A stretch of 64,000 nucleotides of DNA from Lewinellaceae bacterium (lineage in GTDB: Bacteria > Bacteroidota > Bacteroidia > Chitinophagales > Saprospiraceae). Each line of letters starts with the position of its first letter. The stretch's first letter is position 1. The notes beneath the pieces are model-generated. The model ran no database searches. It saw only the letters and a program-made list of their open reading frames with translations, and had not been told where the DNA came from. Shown here piece after piece: positions 16,556 through 24,153 of this stretch. A program made the translations under genes and the position numbers. The DNA lies in contig JACJXZ010000010.1 in the NCBI GenBank assembly GCA_020636375.1, forward strand, positions 248,001 through 312,000, given 5' to 3'.

Positions 16556-17326
16556 ATGGCTCACAAAAGAACAGGATTGGCTGCATTAGTTATATTGCTG
16601 AGCACCCTCTGCCTGCAAGCCCAGCCTGCGCACCGCTACCTGCGCCAGGGCAACGAGGCCTATGAAGGCCAGGAATTTAAGGACGCCGAAGAATACTACC
16701 GCAAGTCCCTGGCAGAACGCAGTACTGCCAAGGGCAGTTACAACCTGGGCAACGCCATTTACCAGCAGGGCCGCTACAAGGAATCCATCCGCCGGTTCGA
16801 GCATGCTGCCGAAACCTCCACTAACGACGAGGCCAGGGCCTCCGCTTTTCATAACCTGGGCAACGCCTATCTCCAGGAAGGACAGCCGGAACAGGCCGTC
16901 GAGGCCTACAAAAACAGCCTGCGCCTCCGACCCGGCGACCAGAGTACTAAGTACAACCTGGCGATGGCCCAGCGGTTGCTCCTGAAACAACAGCAACAGC
17001 AGCAGCAGCAACAAAACCAGCAGCAGCAGGAGCAGCAGCAAGACCAGCAACAGCAACAGCAAAACGGCCAGTCCCAGGGCCAGCAGGATCAGCAACAGCA
17101 GCAACAACAACAGCAGGGACAACAAGGCCAGCAGGAGGAGCAACAACAACAGCAAAACGCCAATCAGGAAAAACAGCAGAGCGGCCAGCCGCAAAACGAA
17201 GGGCGGGCCCTTTCCCAGGAAGAGGCGCAGCGGCTGCTGGACATCATCGAAGAGGAGGAACTCCGCGTCATGGAGAAGATGAAAAAGGAAGGCCAGCCCG
17301 CCAGCCGGAGTGGAAAAGATTGGTAA
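16556..17326 (+). CDS. batC: BatC-like TPR protein with a polyglutamine tract
   Basis: The 256-residue protein has a signal peptide (about 1-22, ending LCLQAQPA). Three TPR repeats span about 25-145 (GNEAYEGQEFKDAEEYYRKS, LGNAIYQQGRYKESIRRFEH, LGNAYLQEGQPEQAVEAYKN). A Gln-rich tract of about 70 residues follows, encoded by mixed CAG and CAA codons. A short helical C-terminus (SQEEAQRLLDIIEEEELRVM) ends the protein. BatC is thought to mediate contacts in the periplasm. Mixed codons suggest the tract is kept by selection rather than by recent slippage. Confidence 0.85.
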   Translation: MAHKRTGLAALVILLSTLCLQAQPAHRYLRQGNEAYEGQEFKDAEEYYRKSLAERSTAKGSYNLGNAIYQQGRYKESIRRFEHAAETSTNDEARASAFHNLGNAYLQEGQPEQAVEAYKNSLRLRPGDQSTKYNLAMAQRLLLKQQQQQQQQQNQQQQEQQQDQQQQQQNGQSQGQQDQQQQQQQQQGQQGQQEEQQQQQNANQEKQQSGQPQNEGRALSQEEAQRLLDIIEEEELRVMEKMKKEGQPASRSGKDW

Positions 17327-17342
17327 CAAAATATCGCGAGCT

Positions 17343-17876
17343 ATGAAGAAAGCAATCAGTACCGTTTTCGCCCTTACCTTGGCCCTCGGCCTGGCCTGCG
17401 CCCAGGAAGGCGCCCGGTTTAAGGTTGAGGTGAGCAGTGATTCCATTCTTTTGGGCAACCGCTTCAAAGTGAGCTTCTCCCTGGAGAGCGCCGGGGGGGA
17501 CGAGTTCCGGCCACCGCTTTTCGAAGGCTTCGACGTGGTGAGCGGCCCCAACTACGCCTCCAGCATCAGCATGGTCAATGGCAAGGTGAGCCAAAGTGTG
17601 ACGTATACTTATTACCTTCGCCCCAGAGACGTCGGCAACTACTACATCGAGCCGGCCAGTATCGCCGTCGGCGAAGACGTGCTGGAGACCACTCCGGTGC
17701 CCGTTACGGTCGTCCCCAATCCGGACGGGGTGATACAGGAACAACCGGAAGAGAGAATGGAAATGCCCGGCTTCGACTGGAATTTCGGGGAGTGGCCGTC
17801 TTTTCCCCGGCCCTTCCAGCAGCCGGACGAGCCGGCACCCCAGCCGAAGCGCAAACGAAAGACCTATAAGATCTGA
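17343..17876 (+). CDS. stand-alone N-terminal BatD domain
   Basis: The start is ATG 17343, giving 177 residues with signal peptide MKKAISTVFALTLALGLACA. The mature part corresponds to the first Ig-like domain of the following BatD. The short protein's FRPPLFEGFDVVSGP and VSQSVTYTYYLRP match the long one's FTPPSFNNFIVVSGP and VSKKEGYIYTLQP. It then ends in a Pro-rich, basic tail (PAPQPKRKRKTYKI) with no membrane segment, so it should be periplasmic. The gene starts 16 bases after batC and stops 8 bases before batD. It looks like a partial duplication of batD that has become a separate soluble subunit. Confidence 0.8.
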   Translation: MKKAISTVFALTLALGLACAQEGARFKVEVSSDSILLGNRFKVSFSLESAGGDEFRPPLFEGFDVVSGPNYASSISMVNGKVSQSVTYTYYLRPRDVGNYYIEPASIAVGEDVLETTPVPVTVVPNPDGVIQEQPEERMEMPGFDWNFGEWPSFPRPFQQPDEPAPQPKRKRKTYKI

Positions 17877-17884
17877 TCATTACT

Positions 17885-19762
17885 ATGCTTAGCCCAAGTT
17901 CGACAGGAAGTCCCCAGCCGGTGTTCATTGTTCGGCGCCCGGTGTTCCCACCAGCGGAAGCCCTGGTGGAGCAACCGAATTCAGGACCGCCAAAATTGGG
18001 GCCTGCATACCGGACATCGGCCAGAGTCCTGTTGATGTTTTTTGCGGCCATCGTATCTCCCCTGTTCCTGCCGGGACAGGGGGAGGTGTCTTTCGAAGCT
18101 ACTGCCGATGCCCGGAAAGTCACCCTGGAAAGTTATTTTGACGTGACTTTCGAGCTGCGGAACGCCGACGGGTCCAATTTTACGCCTCCTTCGTTCAATA
18201 ATTTCATTGTCGTTTCGGGGCCCAGCCGTTCGATGCAGACCCAGATCATCAACGGGCAGGTGAGCAAAAAAGAAGGATACATCTACACCCTGCAACCCCG
18301 GCGGCTGGGCCGGCTGACGATCGGCAGCGCCGCCATCCGGGCACAGGGGCGGACGCTGCGCACAGAACCCATCCCAATCGAAGTAGTGAAGAGCCAGCCC
18401 GGCGCTGCTGAGCAGGAGGTTTTCATCCAGGCCGAACCCAGCGTTACCGAAGCGTGGGTGGGCCAGCAGATCGTCCTGGATTACAAGCTCTACACCACCG
18501 TCAATGTCGAAAACTTCAACATCCTGGAAGAAGCGGACTACCAGGGCTTTTTTGCCAAAGACATCCGCCGCTACGACGGCCGCGTCATCCGGGAGGTGGT
18601 CAACGGGAAACAATATGTGACCAAAATCCTGAAACGGATAGCCCTTTTCCCGCAGCAAGCCGGTTCTTTGCGTATCTCCCCCATGAATGTCCAGCTCGGT
18701 ATTATCAAGGAGGAAGAGCGCCGCCGGAGCTTCTTTTATACGCCGGCGGTAAAACGGGTGCCTGCCAGTACCGAGCCGCTAACCATCAAAGTATCCGCCC
18801 TGCCGGGCAACGCGCCGCCCTCCTTCTCCGGAGGGGTGGGCGACTTCCGGATGGACTCCCGTCTCAGCCGCGCCACCGTCACGACCGACGACGCCCTCGC
18901 GCTCACCATCACCATCAACGGGAGCGGGGACATCAAACGGGTGCAGGCGCCGGCACTGGAAGTTCCTGCCAGTTTTGAATTGTACGAACCCAAGGTGGTG
19001 GAAGAATCCTCCTATGAAAACGCCGGAGGCATCACCGGAAAAAAGGTCTTCGAATACCTGATGCTGCCCCGGGAAACGGGCAATTTCAAGCTTCAGCCGG
19101 CCTTTGCCTTTTTTCACCCCGACAGTGCGCGGTACATTACGGCCAATGAGGTGGTATACGATATCACGGTGCGCCCCGGCTCCGGCCGCGGCCGGCCCAA
19201 CGCGCCCGTCGGGGAGGAAAGCGTGGATAAAAGCGATGATATCCGGTTCTTGATGACGGATACCGCCCTTCGCCGACAGCGCCCGCCCTTCCTGGGTTCT
19301 CCCCTTTTCTGGTCGCTGGCCTTGTTGCCGGCCCTGTTGCTGGGCGGCATCGTCGCATTCCAGCGCTGGCGCGCCCGCCGGGCGGATATCGATCCGACGC
19401 TGCTGCGCAGCCGGCGCGCCCGGAAGGTGGCGCAGCAACGCCTTTCCACTGCCCGGCAGCACCTCAAATCCGGCAGCACCCGGGCTTTCTACGACGAAGT
19501 GTCCAAAGCCATGCTGGGATACGTTTGCGACAAGCTGCACATCCCCCGCTCTTCGCTCACCAAGGCCAACCTGCAGCAGCGCCTCCAGGAACTGCAGCTC
19601 GACAGCGGCCTGGTCAGCCGGTTCATGTCTGTCATTCAAACCAGCGAAATGGCCCTCTTCGCCGGCAGGGAAGATGCCGCCGCCATGGAGGGCACTTATC
19701 AGGATGCGCTTCAGGTGGTGGCGGAGATGGAGGGAGGGCTTGGGTCATACGCATCAGGTTAA
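17885..19762 (+). CDS. batD: BatD-like protein
   Basis: The frame from ATG 17885 has 625 residues. The first 45 residues are Pro-rich and unlike a signal peptide; a hydrophobic segment follows (ARVLLMFFAAIVSPLFLPG, about 45-64). The true start may be internal, for example ATG 18035. The periplasmic part has several Ig-like domains typical of BatD (VSFEATADARKVTLESYFDV; GSGDIKRVQAPALEVPASFE). A membrane helix lies near 475-495 (LFWSLALLPALLLGGIVAF), followed by a cytosolic helical domain to the end. It probably forms the scaffold of the Bat complex. It closes the locus; no BatE is seen. Confidence 0.85.
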   Translation: MLSPSSTGSPQPVFIVRRPVFPPAEALVEQPNSGPPKLGPAYRTSARVLLMFFAAIVSPLFLPGQGEVSFEATADARKVTLESYFDVTFELRNADGSNFTPPSFNNFIVVSGPSRSMQTQIINGQVSKKEGYIYTLQPRRLGRLTIGSAAIRAQGRTLRTEPIPIEVVKSQPGAAEQEVFIQAEPSVTEAWVGQQIVLDYKLYTTVNVENFNILEEADYQGFFAKDIRRYDGRVIREVVNGKQYVTKILKRIALFPQQAGSLRISPMNVQLGIIKEEERRRSFFYTPAVKRVPASTEPLTIKVSALPGNAPPSFSGGVGDFRMDSRLSRATVTTDDALALTITINGSGDIKRVQAPALEVPASFELYEPKVVEESSYENAGGITGKKVFEYLMLPRETGNFKLQPAFAFFHPDSARYITANEVVYDITVRPGSGRGRPNAPVGEESVDKSDDIRFLMTDTALRRQRPPFLGSPLFWSLALLPALLLGGIVAFQRWRARRADIDPTLLRSRRARKVAQQRLSTARQHLKSGSTRAFYDEVSKAMLGYVCDKLHIPRSSLTKANLQQRLQELQLDSGLVSRFMSVIQTSEMALFAGREDAAAMEGTYQDALQVVAEMEGGLGSYASG

Positions 19763-19877
19763 TATGTTAAGATCCGTGACGCGGCCAGCCCTGGGAGTGA
19801 GGCGGCCACGCAGTAAATTCAAGGAGCAGAAGAAAAAACAACTGAGTTACTCCCTTATGCGGCGTAAGCCGAAGAAA

Positions 19878-20000
19878 CTAGTCAATACTTTCGGGCAATT
19901 CAATTAGTCCAATACCCCGAAGGCTAAGCTCTGTCGCCCCTTCCTTCCGAGCCTTTTCAATCAATTCCTCCGCTTCATAATACGCCTTATCCCGTCCCAT
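19878..20000 (-). pseudogene. leucine-rich-repeat gene stub
   Basis: A 40-codon frame from ATG 20000 reads MGRDKAYYEAEELIEKARKE and ends GATELSLRGIGLIELPESID before TAG. This is the capping helix and the first leucine-rich repeat that open many LRR and Roc-COR proteins, but the reading frame stops where the second repeat should begin. Nothing recognisable follows before the batD end. It lies just downstream of the frameshifted DUF5615 gene on the same strand. It is most simply the left-over 5' end of an LRR gene; a genuine micro-protein is possible but unlikely. Confidence 0.6.
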
Positions 20001-20037
20001 AATACAGGGTTTTAGTTTTATTCTATTGTTTTCAAAC

Positions 20038-20372
20038 TTATCCTCGGGAAATCCGTATCAGTTGCCCTTCCAGGCTAGCGCGTACATTTATACTTTCATG
20101 TATCCGCTGAGCCAAAGCACCGAAATTAGCATCGAATGTACAAATGATAATCCCTGAATGACTGGAGAGGTTGTTATGGAGCCTTTTGAAGTCCTTTCTG
20201 TTCAATGTCAAGACAGCTCTTTTCTGTTCAGAAGCTATTTTCACTATTTCTTCATCGGAAATCGCTTGTTCCGCCAGGTCCATTTCGAGTAAGGTTTTAC
20301 ATCATGCCCGTAGTGCCGGAGAGCTTTCACACTGGGGAAAGGGAAGTTTTCATCGGCGAGTAATAGTTTCAT
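20038..20372 (-). pseudogene. DUF5615 PIN-like toxin, frameshifted
   Basis: The intact start is ATG 20372 (MKLLLADENFPFPSVKALRH then YGHDVK), overlapping the DUF433 stop in ATGA. The conserved remainder (EMDLAEQAISDEEIVKIASE, then FDANFGALAQRIHESI) is in another frame. One base appears missing near the T-run at 20295-20298; restoring it joins DVK to TLLEMDLAEQ. DUF5615 proteins are PIN-like ribonuclease toxins with conserved Asp residues (DEN near the N-terminus, DEE, and DANFGA), all present here. Either the toxin is inactivated, or the assembly lost a base in a homopolymer. Confidence 0.8.
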
Positions 20373-20707
20373 GCCGCTTCCTCTTGCTCATTGTCCTCAA
20401 TCAAATCATCTATCTCTTTACGATGAGAACGGTAATAGGCCCAGGCGTTAGCCAAATCCTCAGCGCGCAGGTGGGGATAGGCTTTGAGCAAGTCTATTTC
20501 ACTGGCGCCCATTTTGTGGGCCTGAACCAGTATCCAAACAGGGATGCGGGTGCGGACTACACAGGCGGCGCCCCCCATCACACCGGGCTTGCTATCAATA
20601 CCCGGGAAGGCCTCTCCCAGGTCATTGACTACCCATTGCAGCAACTGAGCTTTTTCCCCTCTGGACAATCCGGCTATCATGGCTTCAACTTTTTCCAGCT
20701 CACTCAT
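20369..20707 (-). CDS. DUF433 antitoxin-like protein
   Basis: The 112-residue protein's centre is the DUF433 domain: SKPGVMGGAACVVRTRIPVW near 39-58, then EIDLLKAYPHLRAEDLANAW. It is preceded by a helical N-terminus (MSELEKVEAMIAGLSRGEKA) seen in longer DUF433 proteins. DUF433 genes commonly pair with DUF5615 toxins, the fold being a winged-helix-like antitoxin. Here the DUF5615 gene starts inside its stop codon, so both belong to one transcript. The antitoxin is intact while the toxin frame is broken, as expected for a decaying module. Confidence 0.85.
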   Translation of the reverse strand: MSELEKVEAMIAGLSRGEKAQLLQWVVNDLGEAFPGIDSKPGVMGGAACVVRTRIPVWILVQAHKMGASEIDLLKAYPHLRAEDLANAWAYYRSHRKEIDDLIEDNEQEEAA

Positions 20708-20811
20708 AGGCCTCGTTTTTTGATGAAAAATGGCTTCTTAGAAAACTTACGGTTTCAGCGATATAAAATTAACCATTTTTTTGATGAGTTGTTTGCCGCC
20801 GGCAAATTGGG

Positions 20812-22587
20812 CTACCCCTTCTTCTCCTCCACCCCCACCTGCTTCAAATACAACTCCTCCAACTGCTCCTCCTGCACGGGCGAAGGCGCGTCGATCATCA
20901 TATCCCGGCCCATGTTGTTCTTGGGGAAGGCGATGAAGTCGCGGATGGAGTTCTGGCCGTTCATCACGGCGCAGAGGCGGTCGAAGCCGAAGGCGATGCC
21001 GCCGTGGGGCGGCGCGCCGTACTCGAAAGCGCCCATGAGGAAACCGAACTGGGCCTCCGCTTCTTCCGGCGTGAAGCCCAGCAGCTTGAAGTTGCGCTCC
21101 TGCAGGGCGCGGTCGTGGATACGGATGGACCCCCCGCCGATCTCGACGCCGTTGATCACCAGGTCGTAGGCGTCGGCGCGCAGGGCTTTCATCGTTTCGT
21201 GGTCTCCGCTGAGCATGCGGGCCACGTCCTCCTTCTTGGGCGAGGTGAAGGGGTGGTGCATGGCGTAGAAGCGCTCGGTGTCCTCGTCCCATTCCAGGAG
21301 GGGGAAGTCGACCACCCAGAGCGGCTTGAAGTCGCCGGGCTGCATCAGGCCGAGGCGGCGGCCCATCTCCAGGCGCAGCTCGTTGAGTTGCTTGCGCGTT
21401 TTTTCCGCTTCGCCGGCCAGGACGAGCATCAGGTCGCCCGCCCGGGCGCCGGCCTTTTCGCCCCAGGCCCGGAGCGCGTCTTCGGAAAAGAATTTATCGA
21501 CGGAAGACTTGACGCTGCCGTCGGCATTGAACCTGACGTATACCAGGCCTTTGGCGCCGATCTGCGGGCGCTTCACCCACTCGGTCAGTTCGTCGATCTG
21601 CTTGCGGGTGTAGTCGGCGGCGCCGGGCGCGCAGATGCCCGCCACCAGTTCTGCGCTGTCGAAGACCTGGAAGCCTTTGTTTCGGGCCACGTCGTTCAGC
21701 TCGGCGAACTCCATGCCGAAGCGCAGGTCCGGCTTGTCGGAGCCGAAGCGGCGCATGGCCTCGTCGTAGGACATGTGCGGGAAGTCCGGCAACTCGACGC
21801 CGTTTACGGTTTTGAACAGGTGTTTGGTGAGCCCTTCGAACGTAGCCAGCACTTCTTCCTGAGTGACGAAGGCCATCTCGCAGTCGATCTGGGTGAATTC
21901 CGGCTGGCGGTCGGCGCGCAGGTCCTCATCCCGGAAGCACTTCACGATCTGGAAGTACTTGTCCATGCCGGCCACCATCAGGATTTGTTTGAACGTTTGC
22001 GGGCTTTGCGGCAGGGCGTAAAACTGGCCCGGGTTCATGCGGGAGGGCACGATGAAGTCGCGCGCGCCTTCCGGCGTGCTCTTGATGAGGAAGGGCGTTT
22101 CGATCTCCAGGAAGCGCTGATCGGCCAGATACTTGCGCGTCTCGATGGCCAGGCGGCTGCGGAAGATGATATTTTGCTGTACCGGGCTGCGGCGCAGGTC
22201 GAGGTAGCGGTATTTCATGCGCAGGTCGTCGCCGCCGTCGGTGTCGTCTTCGATGGTGAAGGGCGGCACTTTGGAGGCGTTGAGCACGTCCATGGCCTTC
22301 ACTTCGATCTCTATGTCGCCGGTGGCGCGATTGGGGTTTTTGTTGCTGCGTTCGCGCACCTGCCCGGTGGCGCTGATGACGAACTCGCGGCCCAGCTTGC
22401 GGGCGCGCTCGCACAGCTCGGCGTCGTCGTCCATATTAAAAACGAGCTGGGTGATGCCGTAGCGGTCGCGCAGGTCGATAAAGGTCATGCCGCCAAAATC
22501 GCGGGCGGCCTGCACCCAGCCGGATAGTTTCACTTCTTTGCCGGCATCGGAGATGCGGAGCTCGCCACAGTGGTGTGTACGGTACAT
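20812..22587 (-). CDS. aspS: aspartyl-tRNA synthetase
   Basis: This is a full-length bacterial-type class II synthetase of 591 residues. The start is ATG 22587 (MYRTHHCGELRISDAGKEVK), the normal AspRS N-terminus; the open frame upstream is leader sequence. It has an OB-fold anticodon-binding domain (about 1-110), motif 2 FRDEDLRADRQPEFTQID, the bacterial GAD insertion (about 290-420), and motif 3 GGIAFGFDRL near the end. It charges tRNA-Asp in the cytosol. A perfect TACTTTTG -7 element lies 71 bases upstream, and the leader between contains an alternating TATACACG repeat. Confidence 0.97.
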   Translation of the reverse strand: MYRTHHCGELRISDAGKEVKLSGWVQAARDFGGMTFIDLRDRYGITQLVFNMDDDAELCERARKLGREFVISATGQVRERSNKNPNRATGDIEIEVKAMDVLNASKVPPFTIEDDTDGGDDLRMKYRYLDLRRSPVQQNIIFRSRLAIETRKYLADQRFLEIETPFLIKSTPEGARDFIVPSRMNPGQFYALPQSPQTFKQILMVAGMDKYFQIVKCFRDEDLRADRQPEFTQIDCEMAFVTQEEVLATFEGLTKHLFKTVNGVELPDFPHMSYDEAMRRFGSDKPDLRFGMEFAELNDVARNKGFQVFDSAELVAGICAPGAADYTRKQIDELTEWVKRPQIGAKGLVYVRFNADGSVKSSVDKFFSEDALRAWGEKAGARAGDLMLVLAGEAEKTRKQLNELRLEMGRRLGLMQPGDFKPLWVVDFPLLEWDEDTERFYAMHHPFTSPKKEDVARMLSGDHETMKALRADAYDLVINGVEIGGGSIRIHDRALQERNFKLLGFTPEEAEAQFGFLMGAFEYGAPPHGGIAFGFDRLCAVMNGQNSIRDFIAFPKNNMGRDMMIDAPSPVQEEQLEELYLKQVGVEEKKG

Positions 22588-22609
22588 AGGATTTAATTGA
22601 TGGTTGAAC

Positions 22610-22643
22610 GTATACACGTATACACGCATATACATATACACAG
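22610..22643. repeat. TATACACG alternating purine-pyrimidine array in the aspS leader
   Basis: GTATACACGTATACACGCAT continues into ATACATATACAC. It lies between the predicted aspS promoter and the start codon, so it would be transcribed as part of the leader. Confidence 0.65.
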
Positions 22644-22658
22644 TTTCATAAAGAGGCA

Positions 22659-22666
22659 CAAAAGTA
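22659..22666 (-). promoter_or_regulatory. Bacteroidota -7 promoter element for aspS
   Basis: CAAAAGTA on the + strand reads TACTTTTG on the - strand, a perfect match to TAnnTTTG. It lies 71 bases before the aspS ATG and just past the stop of the upstream membrane gene. Confidence 0.6.
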
Positions 22667-22675
22667 AGGAAAATG

Positions 22676-24073
22676 TTACTTAGAAAAAACAACCTTCCGA
22701 TACTCCCCCCTGCCAAGCGGGAAATACGCCGAATTTAGGTTTTCCAACGAATAAGTTTTAAAAGGCGTGACAAACACCGTATCCAACTGCAAAGCCTCAG
22801 AAAAAGCCGACAAGTCGGGATGAACAAGCAAGGCCTTGGGCTCTTTGCTGCCAGAGATGAGCAGGCTTTCGTAGGGTACGCCCCAGCTCATCAGCAGGGT
22901 GTCCATGGGCGCTTCGGCTTCGGGCAGGTAGAACCGGTTGGCGCCGGCCGGCTGCGCGCTGAGGGTATCGGCGATCCAGCGCCAGCGGGCCTCAAAGGGG
23001 GCGTGATGGAGAGAGATGGCGGCCAGGCGGAGGATGAGGATGGCAGCAAACAGCGGCAGCAGCCACTGCTGTTTGACCAGGGGAGCGATGTCGAATAAAA
23101 AAGGAACCACCACGAAAATGCTCAGCGCCATGTAGTTGACCTCGGCGTAGAAGCGGTAGGTAGAATGAGGGGAGCCGATGTGCAGGAGCATAATGTAACC
23201 AAAGCAGGTGCCCAGCACCAGGCCCAATTTGAGCCACTGCCGGCGATAGGCGTAAAAAGCCGTGACGACGAGCAGGAAGACGGGAAAAAAATACCAGATA
23301 CTCAGGACATTCTCCAGGAATTTGCCGTGGGCCGGCATAGAAAAGTAGTTGGGGAAGTAAGCCTCCAGGTTCTCCCGGAACGCGCCGTACTTGGCGTCGT
23401 CGTACCAGTTGGCAGACAAGCGGGATTTCAGGGCCAGGACGGCGGCCATAAACCCGGCCAGCAGCCAGTAGGCTCGGCCGGCGATCTTCTCCCGCAGGTG
23501 CAGCCCGAAGAATGCCCACAGGAAATAGAAGGGAATGAAGACCAGCGGGTGGTAATAGGCCAGCGCTACCACCCCCAGGGCGCTCGCCGCCCACATCCAG
23601 GGTTTTTCCTGCCGGGGGTAGCGCAGCCAGTAAGCGTAGAACACCAGCAAGGCACCCAGCCCCTGCTGCTGCTCGGAGGTCGCCCAGTAGAAGGCGTCGT
23701 ACACGATGAGGGTGTAGAGGAACACCAGCGCCCAGCCCAGCAGGTCGTTGCGCAGCACCCGTACGATCAGGGTATAAAAAAGCAGGAACAGCAGCGGGAA
23801 GGAGATAGAATACAGCAGGGAAACCACCGGCAGGGAAGCGCCCAGCCTGAGACCCAGCAAAGGCAGCAGTTGCACCACGGCAGAGCCGAAGCGGTTGACC
23901 ATCACCTGCACGCTGCCTTCGTTGACCAGCAGGAACGTCTGGAAGGCGATATCCAGCAGCCAGGCGCGCTCGCGGAAGAACACCGCCGCCATCACCAGCA
24001 GGGCTGCCATGGCCAGGTAACCCAGGCGGCGCAGGCCGGGCCGGGCCCAGCGGTATTCGACTTTCGTGTTCAT
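22676..24073 (-). CDS. multi-pass membrane protein of unknown function (GT39-like topology)
   Basis: The start is ATG 24073 (MNTKVEYRWARPGLRRLGYL), giving 465 residues with about ten predicted membrane helices (for example LGYLAMAALLVMAAVFF, SFPLLFLLFYTLIVRVL, YYHPLVFIPFYFLWAFF) and a soluble C-terminal domain of about 90 residues. The layout resembles membrane glycosyltransferases of the GT39/GT83 type and EpsG-like proteins, but I do not see a clear catalytic Asp pair. A -7 element TACCTTTG stands only four bases before the start codon. aspS follows downstream on the same strand with its own promoter. Confidence 0.7.
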   Translation of the reverse strand: MNTKVEYRWARPGLRRLGYLAMAALLVMAAVFFRERAWLLDIAFQTFLLVNEGSVQVMVNRFGSAVVQLLPLLGLRLGASLPVVSLLYSISFPLLFLLFYTLIVRVLRNDLLGWALVFLYTLIVYDAFYWATSEQQQGLGALLVFYAYWLRYPRQEKPWMWAASALGVVALAYYHPLVFIPFYFLWAFFGLHLREKIAGRAYWLLAGFMAAVLALKSRLSANWYDDAKYGAFRENLEAYFPNYFSMPAHGKFLENVLSIWYFFPVFLLVVTAFYAYRRQWLKLGLVLGTCFGYIMLLHIGSPHSTYRFYAEVNYMALSIFVVVPFLFDIAPLVKQQWLLPLFAAILILRLAAISLHHAPFEARWRWIADTLSAQPAGANRFYLPEAEAPMDTLLMSWGVPYESLLISGSKEPKALLVHPDLSAFSEALQLDTVFVTPFKTYSLENLNSAYFPLGRGEYRKVVFSK

Positions 24074-24077
24074 GAGG

Positions 24078-24085
24078 CAAAGGTA
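24078..24085 (-). promoter_or_regulatory. -7 promoter element almost touching the start codon
   Basis: CAAAGGTA on the + strand reads TACCTTTG on the - strand. Only four bases separate it from ATG 24073, so the predicted transcript begins at or next to the start codon. Confidence 0.55.
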
Positions 24086-24153
24086 AAAAACCAAAACCTT
24101 TGCCAACTTGAAGTTTACGTTTATCTTACCGTTCAAATATCAAAACCAAGGCC

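Noticed and set aside
16990..17200. CAG/CAA run in batC as a frameshift or assembly artefact
   Set aside because: The frame is open on both sides with normal TPR and C-terminal parts, and codons alternate, so it is a real glutamine-rich tract.
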